From: Microbacterium terrisoli
GTDB taxonomy: Bacteria; Actinomycetota; Actinomycetes; Actinomycetales; Microbacteriaceae
Reading direction: 5' to 3'
DNA length: 64,000 nucleotides
Assembly: GCF_030866805.1 (NCBI RefSeq)
Contig: NZ_CP133019.1
Coordinates: 2,480,001-2,544,000, forward strand
In this document: positions 44,154-52,805 of the stretch, piece after piece
Layout of the letters: each line of letters begins with the position of its first letter
Position numbering within the stretch: position 1 is the stretch's first letter
The notes under the pieces: model-generated
What the model was told of the DNA's origin: nothing
What the model saw: the letters and a program-made list of their open reading frames with translations, nothing else
Database searches by the model: none
Translations under genes and position numbers: made by a program

Positions 44154-45899
44154 GTGACCGCCACCTCCGACGCGCGCGCCCTGGCGACGCTGCTGGCGGG
44201 GTCGGACCCGCAGGGTCTCGCCCGGCTGCTGCACGCGCGGGGGGTGACCGCTGCGGTGCCGTGGCGCGACTGCTTCGACGCGGCCGAGGCGCTGCTCGAG
44301 CCCGCCTCGGTCGATCGTGCGCTGGCGACGCTGGCGCGTGCGGCGGTGTCGGCGATGGATGCCGCGGCCGCCGCAGACTCGCCCGTCGAGTCGGGGCAGC
44401 GCGAGGCTGTGGCCGCACTCGGACTGGTCCGGGCGGACGGGCAGGTCTTCGACGCCGTCGCCGAGCGCCTGCGGGCGCTGCTCGCGCTGACCGACGCGAC
44501 CGCCGCAGACGCCGTGACGACAGCAGACGTGTCCACCCCAGCAGACCAGGCCACGGCGGCAGAGCTGGCCGAGCGGGTCGCGGCGGCCACGCGCACCCTC
44601 ACCGATCTGGTCGCCCGCGCCGCCGACCAGCCGCTGACGGTCACCGGCACCGGGTCGGTCACCGCGATCGACCGGCGGCGGCTGATCGATGCCCACGTCG
44701 TGGCCGACACCGCAGAGCTCGACGACCTGCTGGCCCTGGCCGACGACTCCGGCCTGCTGGCTCTGGCCGATCGGGAGTGGGTGCCGACGACCATCGCCGA
44801 GCGGTGGCTGCCGTCGCCGTTGGCGCAACGCTGGTCGGCGGTGGCGATCGGGTGGCGCGATCGCCTGCCCGACGCCCTGCGCACCCCGGCCGGCGGCTTC
44901 GCCCCGCCCGCGCAGTGGCATGGCGCGATCCCGCTGGATCCGACGTGGCCGGTCCGCGCAGACCAGATCCTCGCCCGCGCCGCCCGCTGGGGCCTGTACG
45001 GGACCGGCGGCGCCGAACCGGCCTGGACCACTCCGCTGCGGGCGGGGCAGGCTCCGGATCTCGCTGCCCTGGCCCGCCTGATGCCGGCCGAGATCGACCG
45101 CATCTACCTGCAGGCCGATCTGACGGCGATCGCGCCCGGCCCGCTGCGCTCGGCACTCGACCTGCGTCTGCGCACCATGGCGATCCGCGAGACAGCGGCC
45201 CAGGCATCCACCTATCGGTTCACCGCGTCGTCGCTCGCAGCCGCCGTCGCCGCCGGAGAAGACGCCCGGTCGCTGCACGACTTCTTGACCGAGCTGTCGC
45301 TGACCGGCATCCCACAGCCGTTGGCCTATCTCATCGAGCAGACCGCCGCCCGACACGGCCTGGTGCGTGTGGGCATCGACGCCGACACCCAGCGCACGCG
45401 GGTCACGAGCACCGACGAGGGGCTGCTGCGCACGATCGCCGTCGATCAGGCGCTGCGGGCGATCGGCCTGGTCGATGCCGGTGACGCCCTCACCTCCCGG
45501 GTCGGGCGAGACGCCGTCTTCTGGACGCTCGCCGACGCGAGATACCCGGTGCTGGCGGTGGATGCCGCGGGCAACGCAGAGCCGGTGCAACGGCGCCGTG
45601 CGCCCGTGGCCGTCGCCCCCGACCTCGACCCGGCCGCGGCGCTGGTGCCCTTGGCCGAGGCGCTGCTGGCGCACAGCACAGCCGACGCCGACGCGGCCTG
45701 GCTCACCCGCGAGCTCGACCACGCCGTGCGCACCCACGCCGACGTCCTGATCACCGTGCAGATGCCCGACGGCAGCCGACGCGAGTTCACGCTGGAGGCC
45801 ACGGGCCTGGGCGGCGGACGCCTGCGCGGCCGCGACCGCGCGGGCGATGTCGAGCGCACGATACCGGTCGCGAGCATCGTCAGCGTCCGCCCCTCCTGA
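44154..45899 (+). CDS. Helicase-associated protein (XPB/Ssl2-like N-terminal type, helicase_C_3)
   Basis: 581-residue protein usually encoded next to XPB in Actinobacteria. N-terminal helical part (LAGSDPQGLARLLHARGV, WRDCFDAAEALLEPASVDRA), middle winged-helix region, and the characteristic C-terminal block DLTAIAPGPLRSALDLRLRT, YRFTASSLAAAVAAGEDARS, LHDFLTELSLTGIPQPLAYL, and a final WYL-like strand set. GTG 44154 immediately follows the stop of the membrane-protein gene. It likely partners the helicase at 45936-47588; no catalytic motif is visible. Confidence 0.85.
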   Translation: MTATSDARALATLLAGSDPQGLARLLHARGVTAAVPWRDCFDAAEALLEPASVDRALATLARAAVSAMDAAAAADSPVESGQREAVAALGLVRADGQVFDAVAERLRALLALTDATAADAVTTADVSTPADQATAAELAERVAAATRTLTDLVARAADQPLTVTGTGSVTAIDRRRLIDAHVVADTAELDDLLALADDSGLLALADREWVPTTIAERWLPSPLAQRWSAVAIGWRDRLPDALRTPAGGFAPPAQWHGAIPLDPTWPVRADQILARAARWGLYGTGGAEPAWTTPLRAGQAPDLAALARLMPAEIDRIYLQADLTAIAPGPLRSALDLRLRTMAIRETAAQASTYRFTASSLAAAVAAGEDARSLHDFLTELSLTGIPQPLAYLIEQTAARHGLVRVGIDADTQRTRVTSTDEGLLRTIAVDQALRAIGLVDAGDALTSRVGRDAVFWTLADARYPVLAVDAAGNAEPVQRRRAPVAVAPDLDPAAALVPLAEALLAHSTADADAAWLTRELDHAVRTHADVLITVQMPDGSRREFTLEATGLGGGRLRGRDRAGDVERTIPVASIVSVRPS

Positions 45900-45935
45900 G
45901 CAGGCTCTGGGCAGGGGCGGGTAGAATGGACCCTT

Positions 45936-47588
45936 ATGTCTGACGGCCCTCTCATCGTCCAGAGCGATCGCACCGTACTGCTCGAGGTCGCGCATCCGGA
46001 TGCCGAAACCGCGCGCCACGAGCTCGCGATCTTCGCCGAGCTCGAACGCGCGCCCGAGCACATCCACACCTACCGCATCACGCGGCTGGGCCTGTGGAAC
46101 GCCCGTGCGGCCGGACATGAGGCCGACGACATGCTGGCCACCCTGGAGCGGTGGTCGAAGTTCCCCGTGCCGCCCTCGGTGTCGATCGACATGCGCGAGA
46201 CGGTGAACCGCTACGGGCGCCTGCTCATCGAACGAGACGAGATCGACGGCGAGAGCGCACTGGTCCTGCGCTCGACGGATGCCGCGGTGCTGACCGAGGT
46301 CTCCAAGAACAAGCGCATCCGGCCGCTGCTGATCGCGCACCCCTCCCCCGACACCTACGTCGTGGACGCGTGGGCGCGCGGCGCCATCAAACAGGAGCTG
46401 CTGAAGATCGGCTGGCCGGCCGAAGACCGCGCCGGCTACACGCCGGGCACCCCACATCCCATCGGCCTGCTCGAGGACGACTGGCATCTGCGGCCGTATC
46501 AGCACACCGCCGTCGACAAGTTCACCCAGGGCGGTTCCGGCGTGGTCGTGCTGCCCTGCGGCGCGGGCAAGACGCTCGTGGGGGCGGCGGCGATGGCCGA
46601 GACCAAGACGACCACGCTCATCCTGGTGACCAACACCGTCAGCGCCCGGCAGTGGCGCGACGAGCTGCTGCGGCGCACGACGCTGACCGAGGACGAGATC
46701 GGCGAGTACTCCGGCCAGATCAAGGAGATCAAACCGGTCACGATCGCGACCTACCAGATCCTCACCGCCAAGCGGAAGGGGCAGTACGCCCACCTGGCGC
46801 TGCTGGATGCCTTGGACTGGGGCCTGATCGTCTACGACGAGGTGCATCTGCTGCCCGCGCCCGTGTTCAAGCTCACCGCCGACCTGCAGGCGCGCAGACG
46901 CCTCGGACTGACGGCGACGCTCGTGCGCGAAGACGGCCGAGAAGGCGACGTGTTCAGCCTGATCGGGCCCAAGCGGTTCGACGCGCCCTGGAAGGAGATC
47001 GAAGCGCAGGGCTTCATCGCCCCCGCCGTCTGCTACGAGGTGCGTGTGGACCTGCCCGAGGGCGACAGGCTCGAATACGCGGCATCGGCCGACGAAGACC
47101 GTTACCGCCTGGCCGCCACCGCCCCGGCGAAGATCGGCGTGGTCAAAGAGCTGGTGGCCCGACACGCGGGCGAGCGGATCCTCGTGATCGGGCAGTACCT
47201 CGACCAGATCGACGTGCTGGCCGACGCCTTGGATGCCCCGAAGATCACCGGTGCCACCCCCGTCGACGAGCGCGAAGCGCTGTACCAGGCGTTCCGCGAG
47301 GGCGAGATCGAGCTGCTGGTGGTCTCGAAGGTCGCCAACTTCTCGATCGATCTGCCCGAGGCATCCGTCGCCATCCAGGTGTCGGGATCGTTCGGCTCGC
47401 GGCAGGAGGAGGCCCAGCGCCTCGGACGTCTGCTGCGGCCCAAGCAGTCCGGTCACACCGCGAGCTTCTACACGCTCATCGCCCGCGACACCGTCGACCA
47501 GGACTTCGCGCAGAACCGGCAGCGCTTCCTCGCCGAGCAGGGCTACGCCTACACGATCCTCGACGCGGAGCAGCTGACGGCCGCCTGA
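45936..47588 (+). CDS. XPB/Rad25-family DNA helicase
   Basis: 550-residue SF2 3'-5' helicase. N-terminal damage-recognition-like domain, then Walker A LPCGAGKTLVGAAAM (Lys212), DEVH box (VYDEVHLL, Asp301-His304), the XPB-specific RED motif in LVREDGREGDVF, motif IV-VI with QVSGSFGSRQEEAQRLGRLL. Bacterial XPB proteins unwind DNA and are suspected to act in repair. A TAGAAT box eight bases before ATG 45936 indicates a (nearly) leaderless transcript separate from the upstream gene. Ends at a 19-bp-stem terminator. Confidence 0.95.
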   Translation: MSDGPLIVQSDRTVLLEVAHPDAETARHELAIFAELERAPEHIHTYRITRLGLWNARAAGHEADDMLATLERWSKFPVPPSVSIDMRETVNRYGRLLIERDEIDGESALVLRSTDAAVLTEVSKNKRIRPLLIAHPSPDTYVVDAWARGAIKQELLKIGWPAEDRAGYTPGTPHPIGLLEDDWHLRPYQHTAVDKFTQGGSGVVVLPCGAGKTLVGAAAMAETKTTTLILVTNTVSARQWRDELLRRTTLTEDEIGEYSGQIKEIKPVTIATYQILTAKRKGQYAHLALLDALDWGLIVYDEVHLLPAPVFKLTADLQARRRLGLTATLVREDGREGDVFSLIGPKRFDAPWKEIEAQGFIAPAVCYEVRVDLPEGDRLEYAASADEDRYRLAATAPAKIGVVKELVARHAGERILVIGQYLDQIDVLADALDAPKITGATPVDEREALYQAFREGEIELLVVSKVANFSIDLPEASVAIQVSGSFGSRQEEAQRLGRLLRPKQSGHTASFYTLIARDTVDQDFAQNRQRFLAEQGYAYTILDAEQLTAA

Positions 47589-47589
47589 G

Positions 47590-47632
47590 ATCGTGCGGGC
47601 CCCCGAGCCAGAAGCTCGGGGGCCCGCACGAT
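47590..47632. terminator. Bidirectional terminator between XPB and 5'-nucleotidase genes
   Basis: Perfect 19-base stem (ATCGTGCGGGCCCCCGAGC and complement) with loop CAGAA, overlapping the last base region of the XPB stop and 20 bases from the convergent nucleotidase stop. Confidence 0.9.
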
Positions 47633-47651
47633 TCGTGCTACTGCAGGGTTC

Positions 47652-49493
47652 TCACTGCAGGGTGATGCGGTCCAGCGGACCGGGCGTGTACGGGCTGTTC
47701 GCCGTCAGGTACGCCGCGAACGCGTCGATGTCGAGGCCGCCGTAGTAGACGTCCGTCCCCTCCAGGAACGTCGGGAACCCGTCCCCGCCGCCGACGAGGA
47801 AGTTGTTCGTCACGACACGGTAGGTCGAAGCATCCTGCAGCGACACCCCGTTCAGCGTGACCTCACCCAACTGCTTCGTGGTCGGCGAGTACGCGTAGTG
47901 GAAACCGGCATTCACCTGCAGCACCTTCGGCGATGCCGAGTTCGGACCGCTCCACTGCTCGACCAGCAGCTGCTTGATCTGTGCGCCGGTCAGCGACACC
48001 GAGACCAGGTAGTTGTTGAACGGCTGCACGGTGAAGGCGTCGCCGAAGGTCACGTTGCCGGCGTCGTCGTGCCCGAGGTCGCCGCGGATGCCACCCGGAT
48101 TCATGAACGCGATGACGGGCTTGTCGGTCGTGCCCGGCGCGGTGCCCACGACACTGCTGTCGGCCAGCTGCGCGTCGGCGATGAGATCGCCCAGCTGCGA
48201 CTCGCCCGCTTCGTTCTGCGTGCGCGTCACGTCGCCGACGACCTGACCGATCACACGATGGGCGATCGGGGCCACCAGCTCCTGGTAGTGCTCGATGATC
48301 GCCGTCTCGGCGGGCGCTGCGGCCACATCACGCGTGACGAGCATGTTCTGGCTCTTGACCGACGTGCGCACGATGTCCTGCGTGCGGCGGTCGTAGGTCA
48401 GCGTGGTGTCGGTGAACAGGCGACCGAACGAGGACGCCGAGGTCACCATGCGGTCGTGGCCGGCCGGGTCCTTGATGTCGCACACGTACGGCTGGTGCGT
48501 GTGGCCGGAGACGACCATGTCGATGGCCGGGTCGAGGTTCTTCGCGATCGGAATGATGGGGCTGGTCGGATCCAGCTGCGCGCCGTTGGCGCAGGCCGCG
48601 TCATAGCTCGGTGCGACCTGGTAGGCCTTGCCGTCGTGGTACCACGTCTGCTGCCCGGGCGTGCCGCCCTGGTGCACCAGCACCACGATCGCATTCACGC
48701 CCTGCTCCTTCAGCACCGGCACCAGGGCGTTGGCCGTGGCGACCTCGTCACGGAACTCCAGCCCGGCGATTCCGGCGGCGGTCACGATCGCGGGCGTGTC
48801 CTTCAGCGTCATGCCGATGAAGCCGATTTTGGCGCCCTTGATGTTCTTGATCGTGTAGGCGGGCAGGATCGTCTCGTCGGTGCCGGCACGCACGACGTTG
48901 GCGGCGAGGTAGTCGAAGCTCGCGCCGGGGAACACGCCGTCCGGGCACGAGTTCTGGTTGTTCATGCCGTCGCCGTCGTCGATGCAGCCCCCGTCGGCCA
49001 TGCGCTGCAGCTCTTTGTAGCCCTCGTCGAACTCGTGGTTGCCCACCGCCGACACGTCGAGCTTGAGCGCATTCATCGCGAGGATCGTCGGCTCGTCGTG
49101 GAACGCGCCCGACAGCAGCGGCGAGGCGCCGATGAGGTCACCGGCGGCGACCGTCAACGAGTACGGGTGTCCCTTGCGGGCTTCGGCCAGGTGGGTCGCG
49201 AGGTACTCCACTCCGCCGACGTCCTCGTTCACACTCTCGACGATGCCATCCGCATTCAGCTGGTGGTCGACCACCAGTCGACCGCTCGACCCGGTGGGCG
49301 GCTCGAGGTTGCCGTGGAAGTCGTTGAACGACAACAGCTGGATGTCCATCGTCGGGCCGTTCGGCGTGTTCGGATGGGGCTTGTCGGGCGCTGCCTGCGC
49401 CGGGGCGCTCATCGCCATTGCGAGCACTGCCGTCAGCGCGATCGCGGCTGCTCCGGCACGCCGCTTGGTGTTCTTGTGCATGGGATTGACCAC
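47652..49493 (-). CDS. Secreted bifunctional metallophosphatase/5'-nucleotidase
   Basis: 613-residue exported enzyme that dephosphorylates extracellular nucleotides. Sec signal peptide (basic KNTKRR, hydrophobic core, cleavage after APAQA near residue 34). Metallophosphatase domain with QLLSFNDFHGNLEP, AGDLIGASP, VGNHEFDEGY, VLVHQGG and VVSGHTHQPY; C-terminal 5'-nucleotidase domain with IAFMNPGGIRGDL and VVTNNFLVGGGDGFPTF. No sortase motif or membrane anchor follows, so it is released. GTG 49493 is chosen for GGAGAG five bases upstream. A TTCAGG-17-TAGGTT promoter lies at 49554-49582. Confidence 0.93.
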   Translation of the reverse strand: MVNPMHKNTKRRAGAAAIALTAVLAMAMSAPAQAAPDKPHPNTPNGPTMDIQLLSFNDFHGNLEPPTGSSGRLVVDHQLNADGIVESVNEDVGGVEYLATHLAEARKGHPYSLTVAAGDLIGASPLLSGAFHDEPTILAMNALKLDVSAVGNHEFDEGYKELQRMADGGCIDDGDGMNNQNSCPDGVFPGASFDYLAANVVRAGTDETILPAYTIKNIKGAKIGFIGMTLKDTPAIVTAAGIAGLEFRDEVATANALVPVLKEQGVNAIVVLVHQGGTPGQQTWYHDGKAYQVAPSYDAACANGAQLDPTSPIIPIAKNLDPAIDMVVSGHTHQPYVCDIKDPAGHDRMVTSASSFGRLFTDTTLTYDRRTQDIVRTSVKSQNMLVTRDVAAAPAETAIIEHYQELVAPIAHRVIGQVVGDVTRTQNEAGESQLGDLIADAQLADSSVVGTAPGTTDKPVIAFMNPGGIRGDLGHDDAGNVTFGDAFTVQPFNNYLVSVSLTGAQIKQLLVEQWSGPNSASPKVLQVNAGFHYAYSPTTKQLGEVTLNGVSLQDASTYRVVTNNFLVGGGDGFPTFLEGTDVYYGGLDIDAFAAYLTANSPYTPGPLDRITLQ

Positions 49494-49553
49494 GGGTTCT
49501 CTCCGTTCGACTGTCCGCATCACCGAGGGTCCGGAGGGCGGACGATGGATGAA

Positions 49554-49582
49554 AACCTAGCGCACAGCCGCCGATACCTGAA
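49554..49582 (-). promoter_or_regulatory. Candidate promoter of the 5'-nucleotidase gene
   Basis: Minus strand -35-like TTCAGG (49582-49577), 17-base spacer, -10 TAGGTT (49559-49554), leaving a leader of about 55 bases before GTG 49493. Confidence 0.45.
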
Positions 49583-49620
49583 GAGTCGGAATGGCTTCGC
49601 CCAGAATCGCCTGAAAGCGT

Positions 49621-50529
49621 TCAGCTGTCGTTCTCGGCGAGTTCATCGATGAACTGCGCGATGACCCGGGCTGTCTGCTCGGGCTGATCGTCCACGACGA
49701 AGTGCGCGCCGCCGGGGACGAACTGCACCCGCGTGTGCGGCGCGTCTTCTTCGGGGATCGTCAGAGCGCCCCGCGGGATCAGCCCATCGTCGCCGCCGAA
49801 CAGCACGAGCGTCCGCGTGCACAGCACACGCCCGCGGTAGCGCCCGGCCATGATCTTGACGAATCCCGGCAGGATGAGGTGCCGGTACAGCTGCGAGGCG
49901 GCACGGGCACGGGCCGGCTCACGCAGCGCGGCGATGTGGGCGGCGATGTCGTCGGCATCCATCGGATGCACGGCGAACGATTCCAGCAGCCAGTGCGCGA
50001 ACCGCTGACGACCGTGCGAGAGCAGCCAGGGCCCGAATCCGGGAGTGGCGATGACCCACTGGAACCACAGGTGCGGCATCGCGGCCATGAGCGCGCCGGC
50101 CAGTCGCGGCGTCATCCGGATGTACGGCGCGGGCACGCCGATGGCGATATACCCGCTGAATCGCTCGGGGTGGGCCAGACACAGGTCGAAGCCGACCAGG
50201 GCACTCCAGTCGTGCGCGACCAAGACTGCCCGCTCGATCCCCAGCTCGTCCAGCAGGCCCAGGACATCGCGCGAGACGGTCTCCGAGTCATAGCCGCCCC
50301 GCGGCGCATCGGTCGCGCCGGCCCCGCGCAGGTCGGGCACGACGATGTGGGCATGTGCGGCAAGCCTGTCGGCCACCGGCATCCAGGAGCGCGAGCTCTG
50401 CGGAAAGCCGTGCAGAAGCAGCACATCGGGCCCATCGCCACCGCGTTCGACGACGTTCATGCGCAGCCCGTGCGCCACGACGGTGCGCCGGTCCAGCGCC
50501 CCGTCCTCAATCGCCCCATCCTTGGTCAT
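49621..50529 (-). CDS. Alpha/beta hydrolase, epoxide-hydrolase/haloalkane-dehalogenase type
   Basis: 302-residue alpha/beta hydrolase. Oxyanion motif HGFPQSSRSWMP (HGxP), nucleophile Asp in LVAHDWSALVGFDL (HDW is typical of epoxide hydrolases and dehalogenases), cap region FQWVIATPGFGPWLL, charge-relay acid near LVLFGGDDGL and His in VPGGAHFVVDDQPEQ. The Asp nucleophile rules out a plain esterase. Divergent from a TetR gene across two palindromic sites at 50541-50579, so it is likely the regulated target. Physiological substrate unknown. Confidence 0.87.
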   Translation of the reverse strand: MTKDGAIEDGALDRRTVVAHGLRMNVVERGGDGPDVLLLHGFPQSSRSWMPVADRLAAHAHIVVPDLRGAGATDAPRGGYDSETVSRDVLGLLDELGIERAVLVAHDWSALVGFDLCLAHPERFSGYIAIGVPAPYIRMTPRLAGALMAAMPHLWFQWVIATPGFGPWLLSHGRQRFAHWLLESFAVHPMDADDIAAHIAALREPARARAASQLYRHLILPGFVKIMAGRYRGRVLCTRTLVLFGGDDGLIPRGALTIPEEDAPHTRVQFVPGGAHFVVDDQPEQTARVIAQFIDELAENDS

Positions 50530-50540
50530 GGCCCGAAATT

Positions 50541-50579
50541 ACTACATCCGTAGTGCGGTGTCTACTAGGAATGTAGTAG
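50541..50579. promoter_or_regulatory. Paired operator palindromes between hydrolase and TetR genes
   Basis: Two related palindromes, ACTACATCCGTAGT (50541-50554) and CTACTAGGAATGTAGTAG (50562-50579), share ACTAC/GTAGT half-sites. They fill the 80-base divergent intergenic region, lying 12 bases from the hydrolase start. Most likely bound by the TetR protein at 50610. Confidence 0.65.
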
Positions 50580-50609
50580 CCGCGGCATCCGGCGTGTTAC
50601 CGTCGGAGC

Positions 50610-51155
50610 GTGACCACCCGCGAACGCGCTCTGCATGCCGCGGTGCACCTGGTGGGCACCGACGGCGTGCGAGCCCTGACGCACGGGCGAGTGGATGCCG
50701 CGGCTGGCCTTCCCGCGGGTTCGACGTCGAACCACTTCCGCACGCGGGCGGCGCTCGTGGGCGGCGTGGTGGCCTGGATCGCCGACAGCGAGCGCGCCGA
50801 CTTCGCGGGTGCGGGCTCCGTTCCGGCCTCGATCGATGACTTCGTCGACATGCTGACCGCCATGGTCGAGCAGCAGACCTCTGCCCACGCCGAGCGCACC
50901 CGCGCCCGCTATGCGCTGTTCCTCGAGTCGGGCCCGGCCGAGGTGCAGACCGTGCTGCGCACGCAGCGCGCACAGTACGAGGTGTGGCTGCAGTCCCTGC
51001 TGGCGGGCCTGGACATGCCCGATCCGGCCGATGCCGCCCGTGCGATCATGGCGTGCGCCGAGGGGCTCGTGCTGCATCGGCTCACGGTCGACCCCGCCGC
51101 ATCGGTGCGCCCGTCGATCGAGCGCATCGTGCGCGGCTGCCTTCACAGGCGATGA
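50610..51155 (+). CDS. TetR-family regulator (short)
   Basis: 181-residue TetR protein with N-terminal HTH (TRERALHAAVHLVGTDGVRA, LTHGRVDAAAGLPAGSTSNH F) and a helical C-terminal domain. GTG 50610 is six bases after TACCGT, a leaderless arrangement. It is divergent from the epoxide-hydrolase-like gene and probably represses it and itself through the palindromes at 50541-50579. It ends seven bases from the convergent RibD_C gene. Confidence 0.85.
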   Translation: MTTRERALHAAVHLVGTDGVRALTHGRVDAAAGLPAGSTSNHFRTRAALVGGVVAWIADSERADFAGAGSVPASIDDFVDMLTAMVEQQTSAHAERTRARYALFLESGPAEVQTVLRTQRAQYEVWLQSLLAGLDMPDPADAARAIMACAEGLVLHRLTVDPAASVRPSIERIVRGCLHRR

Positions 51156-51162
51156 ACGGCGA

Positions 51163-51864
51163 TCAGCGGGCGTAGCGCAGGAAGACGAAGTCGTCGTCGT
51201 GCAGGATGCTGCGCAGCCTGATCGGACGATCTTCCTCCGCCGCCCCGGCGATGATGCGCCCCGCGCTGCCGCCGACCAGCCGCGGTGAGATCGTGAGGCA
51301 CAGCTCGTCGACCACGCCCGCCTCCAGCAGGGACCCGAACAGGTGCGGGCCTCCCTCGCACAGCAACTGCGGCATCCCACCGTCGGCGAGCGCCGCGACC
51401 ATCGCGACCAGATCCACGGCATCCTGCCCGCACACCAGCACGTCGGCGACCTCTGCGATCGCCTCGCGCCGGGCCGTGTCGGCCGCAGCGCACGTGACCA
51501 CGATCGGGCGCGTGGTCGCCTCGGCGAACACCGGGTCCTGCGCCGTGAGGTGCAACCGCCGGCTGACGACCACGAGGCGTGGAGCCTCGGACAGTCCATG
51601 CGCGCGGCGCCACGCGACGTCGTCGTCTTGGGGGTGCACGCCGCCGTAGCCTTCGGTGCGCACGGTGCCGGCGCCCACGACGATCGCATCGGCCATCGCG
51701 CGCAGGACCTCCATGAGCGCCCGGTCGGTCTCGCCTCCCAGCGTCCCGCTGCGTCCTCCCGCGGTCGCCGAGCCGTCGGCGCTGGCCACGAAGTTCATCC
51801 GCACCCGCTGCGTCGCGCGGTCATCCAGCGCGTAGGCCGGGAAGAGTTCGTCGCGCCCGATCAT
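51163..51864 (-). CDS. Pyrimidine/pterin reductase of the RibD C-terminal (DHFR-like) family
   Basis: 233-residue stand-alone RibD_C domain: VRMNFVASADGSATAGGRSG, DRALMEVLRAMADAIVVGAG TVR, LVVVSRRLHL, LCEGGPHLFGSLLEAGVVDE and LTISPRLVGGSAG, all family-typical NADPH/substrate motifs. Members reduce the riboflavin pyrimidine intermediate, or act as dihydrofolate/pterin reductases. No riboflavin genes are nearby, but folE and a FolP2-like gene are in the same orientation 45 bases or more upstream, which hints at a pterin substrate (inference). Confidence 0.85.
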   Translation of the reverse strand: MIGRDELFPAYALDDRATQRVRMNFVASADGSATAGGRSGTLGGETDRALMEVLRAMADAIVVGAGTVRTEGYGGVHPQDDDVAWRRAHGLSEAPRLVVVSRRLHLTAQDPVFAEATTRPIVVTCAAADTARREAIAEVADVLVCGQDAVDLVAMVAALADGGMPQLLCEGGPHLFGSLLEAGVVDELCLTISPRLVGGSAGRIIAGAAEEDRPIRLRSILHDDDFVFLRYAR

Positions 51865-51908
51865 CCGTGTTCCATCCGTCGTCCGGTCATGGTATGCGGT
51901 GGCCGCGG

Positions 51909-52805
51909 TCAGTCGTTGCCTTCCGGCCGCGTGTTGTGCAGTTCATACGCCGGCTCGCGCCAGCCCAGGATCGCCTCGATCATACGCAGCGCGTCCACGC
52001 TCTCGCGCACGTTGTGCACCCGGAACACGCGCGCGCCCTGCGTCGCGCAGAACACGGCGGCAGCCAACGACCCCGTCAGCCGCTGGTCGCGGCCCCGGGC
52101 GAGGGTCTCGCCGATGAAGTCCTTGTTCGAGAGTGCGACCAGCATCGGCAGGCCGTTCTCTGCCAGCTCGGCCAGGCGCCGGGTGAGCTCGAGGGTCTGC
52201 CGAGTGTTCTTGTTCAGGTCATGTCCGGGGTCGATGATGATCCGCTCACGCGGCACTCCGTGCTCTTCGGCGAGCGCCACGCGCTCGCGCAGAAAAGCGG
52301 CGATGTCGTCGATCACGTCGTCGTAGTGCGGCAGCGGATGCTGCGTGCGCGGGGCGGCGAGGCTGTGGGCGACCACGAGAGTGGCCTCCGAGTCGGCAAC
52401 GACCTCGGCGATCGCCGGATCATGCACGCCGGTGGTGTCGTTGATGACCGCAGCCCCCGCCTCGATGGCCGCACGGGCGACCTCGGCGTGGAACGTGTCG
52501 ACGCTGACCGGGCCGATGCGGGCCAGCGCCCGCACGACCGGCACGACCCGCTCGATCTCATCCTCCACCGGCAACGGCTCCCCCGGGGCGAACTTGACGC
52601 CGCCCACGTCGACCAGGTCGGCACCCGCATCGAACGCCGCGACCCCCGAGGCGACCGCCGCATCCAGGCTGAAGGTCGTGCCGTGGTCGTAGAAGGAGTC
52701 CGGCGTGCGGTTGACGATCGCCATGACCGCGAGGTGTCGCGACAAGTCGAAGCTCGAGTCTCCGATGCGTCGCACAGGAGACTCGAGCCTCGGCTCGACG
52801 ATCAC
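51909..52805 (-). CDS. Dihydropteroate-synthase-like protein, FolP2 type
   Basis: 298-residue TIM-barrel protein of the DHPS family. It carries MAIVNRTPDSFYDHGTTF, VDVGGVKFAPGEPL, VINDTTGVHDP and MLVALSNKDFIGETL. Genuine FolP has NVTPDSFSD and a SRKSFIG-type loop; the NRTPDSFYD and LSNKD variants are those of mycobacterial FolP2 (Rv1207, from memory), which does not show DHPS activity. So a role in folate synthesis is doubtful. The GTG start overlaps the stop of the FAD oxidoreductase (GTGA), so it is co-translated in the folE operon. Confidence 0.85.
   Translation of the reverse strand: MIVEPRLESPVRRIGDSSFDLSRHLAVMAIVNRTPDSFYDHGTTFSLDAAVASGVAAFDAGADLVDVGGVKFAPGEPLPVEDEIERVVPVVRALARIGPVSVDTFHAEVARAAIEAGAAVINDTTGVHDPAIAEVVADSEATLVVAHSLAAPRTQHPLPHYDDVIDDIAAFLRERVALAEEHGVPRERIIIDPGHDLNKNTRQTLELTRRLAELAENGLPMLVALSNKDFIGETLARGRDQRLTGSLAAAVFCATQGARVFRVHNVRESVDALRMIEAILGWREPAYELHNTRPEGND

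Noticed and set aside
43836..47456. A 1206-codon minus-strand open frame opposite the helicase genes
   Set aside because: Composition is repetitive Gly/Arg/Gln/His and the opposite strand carries intact XPB and its partner with catalytic motifs; typical of high-GC antisense frames.
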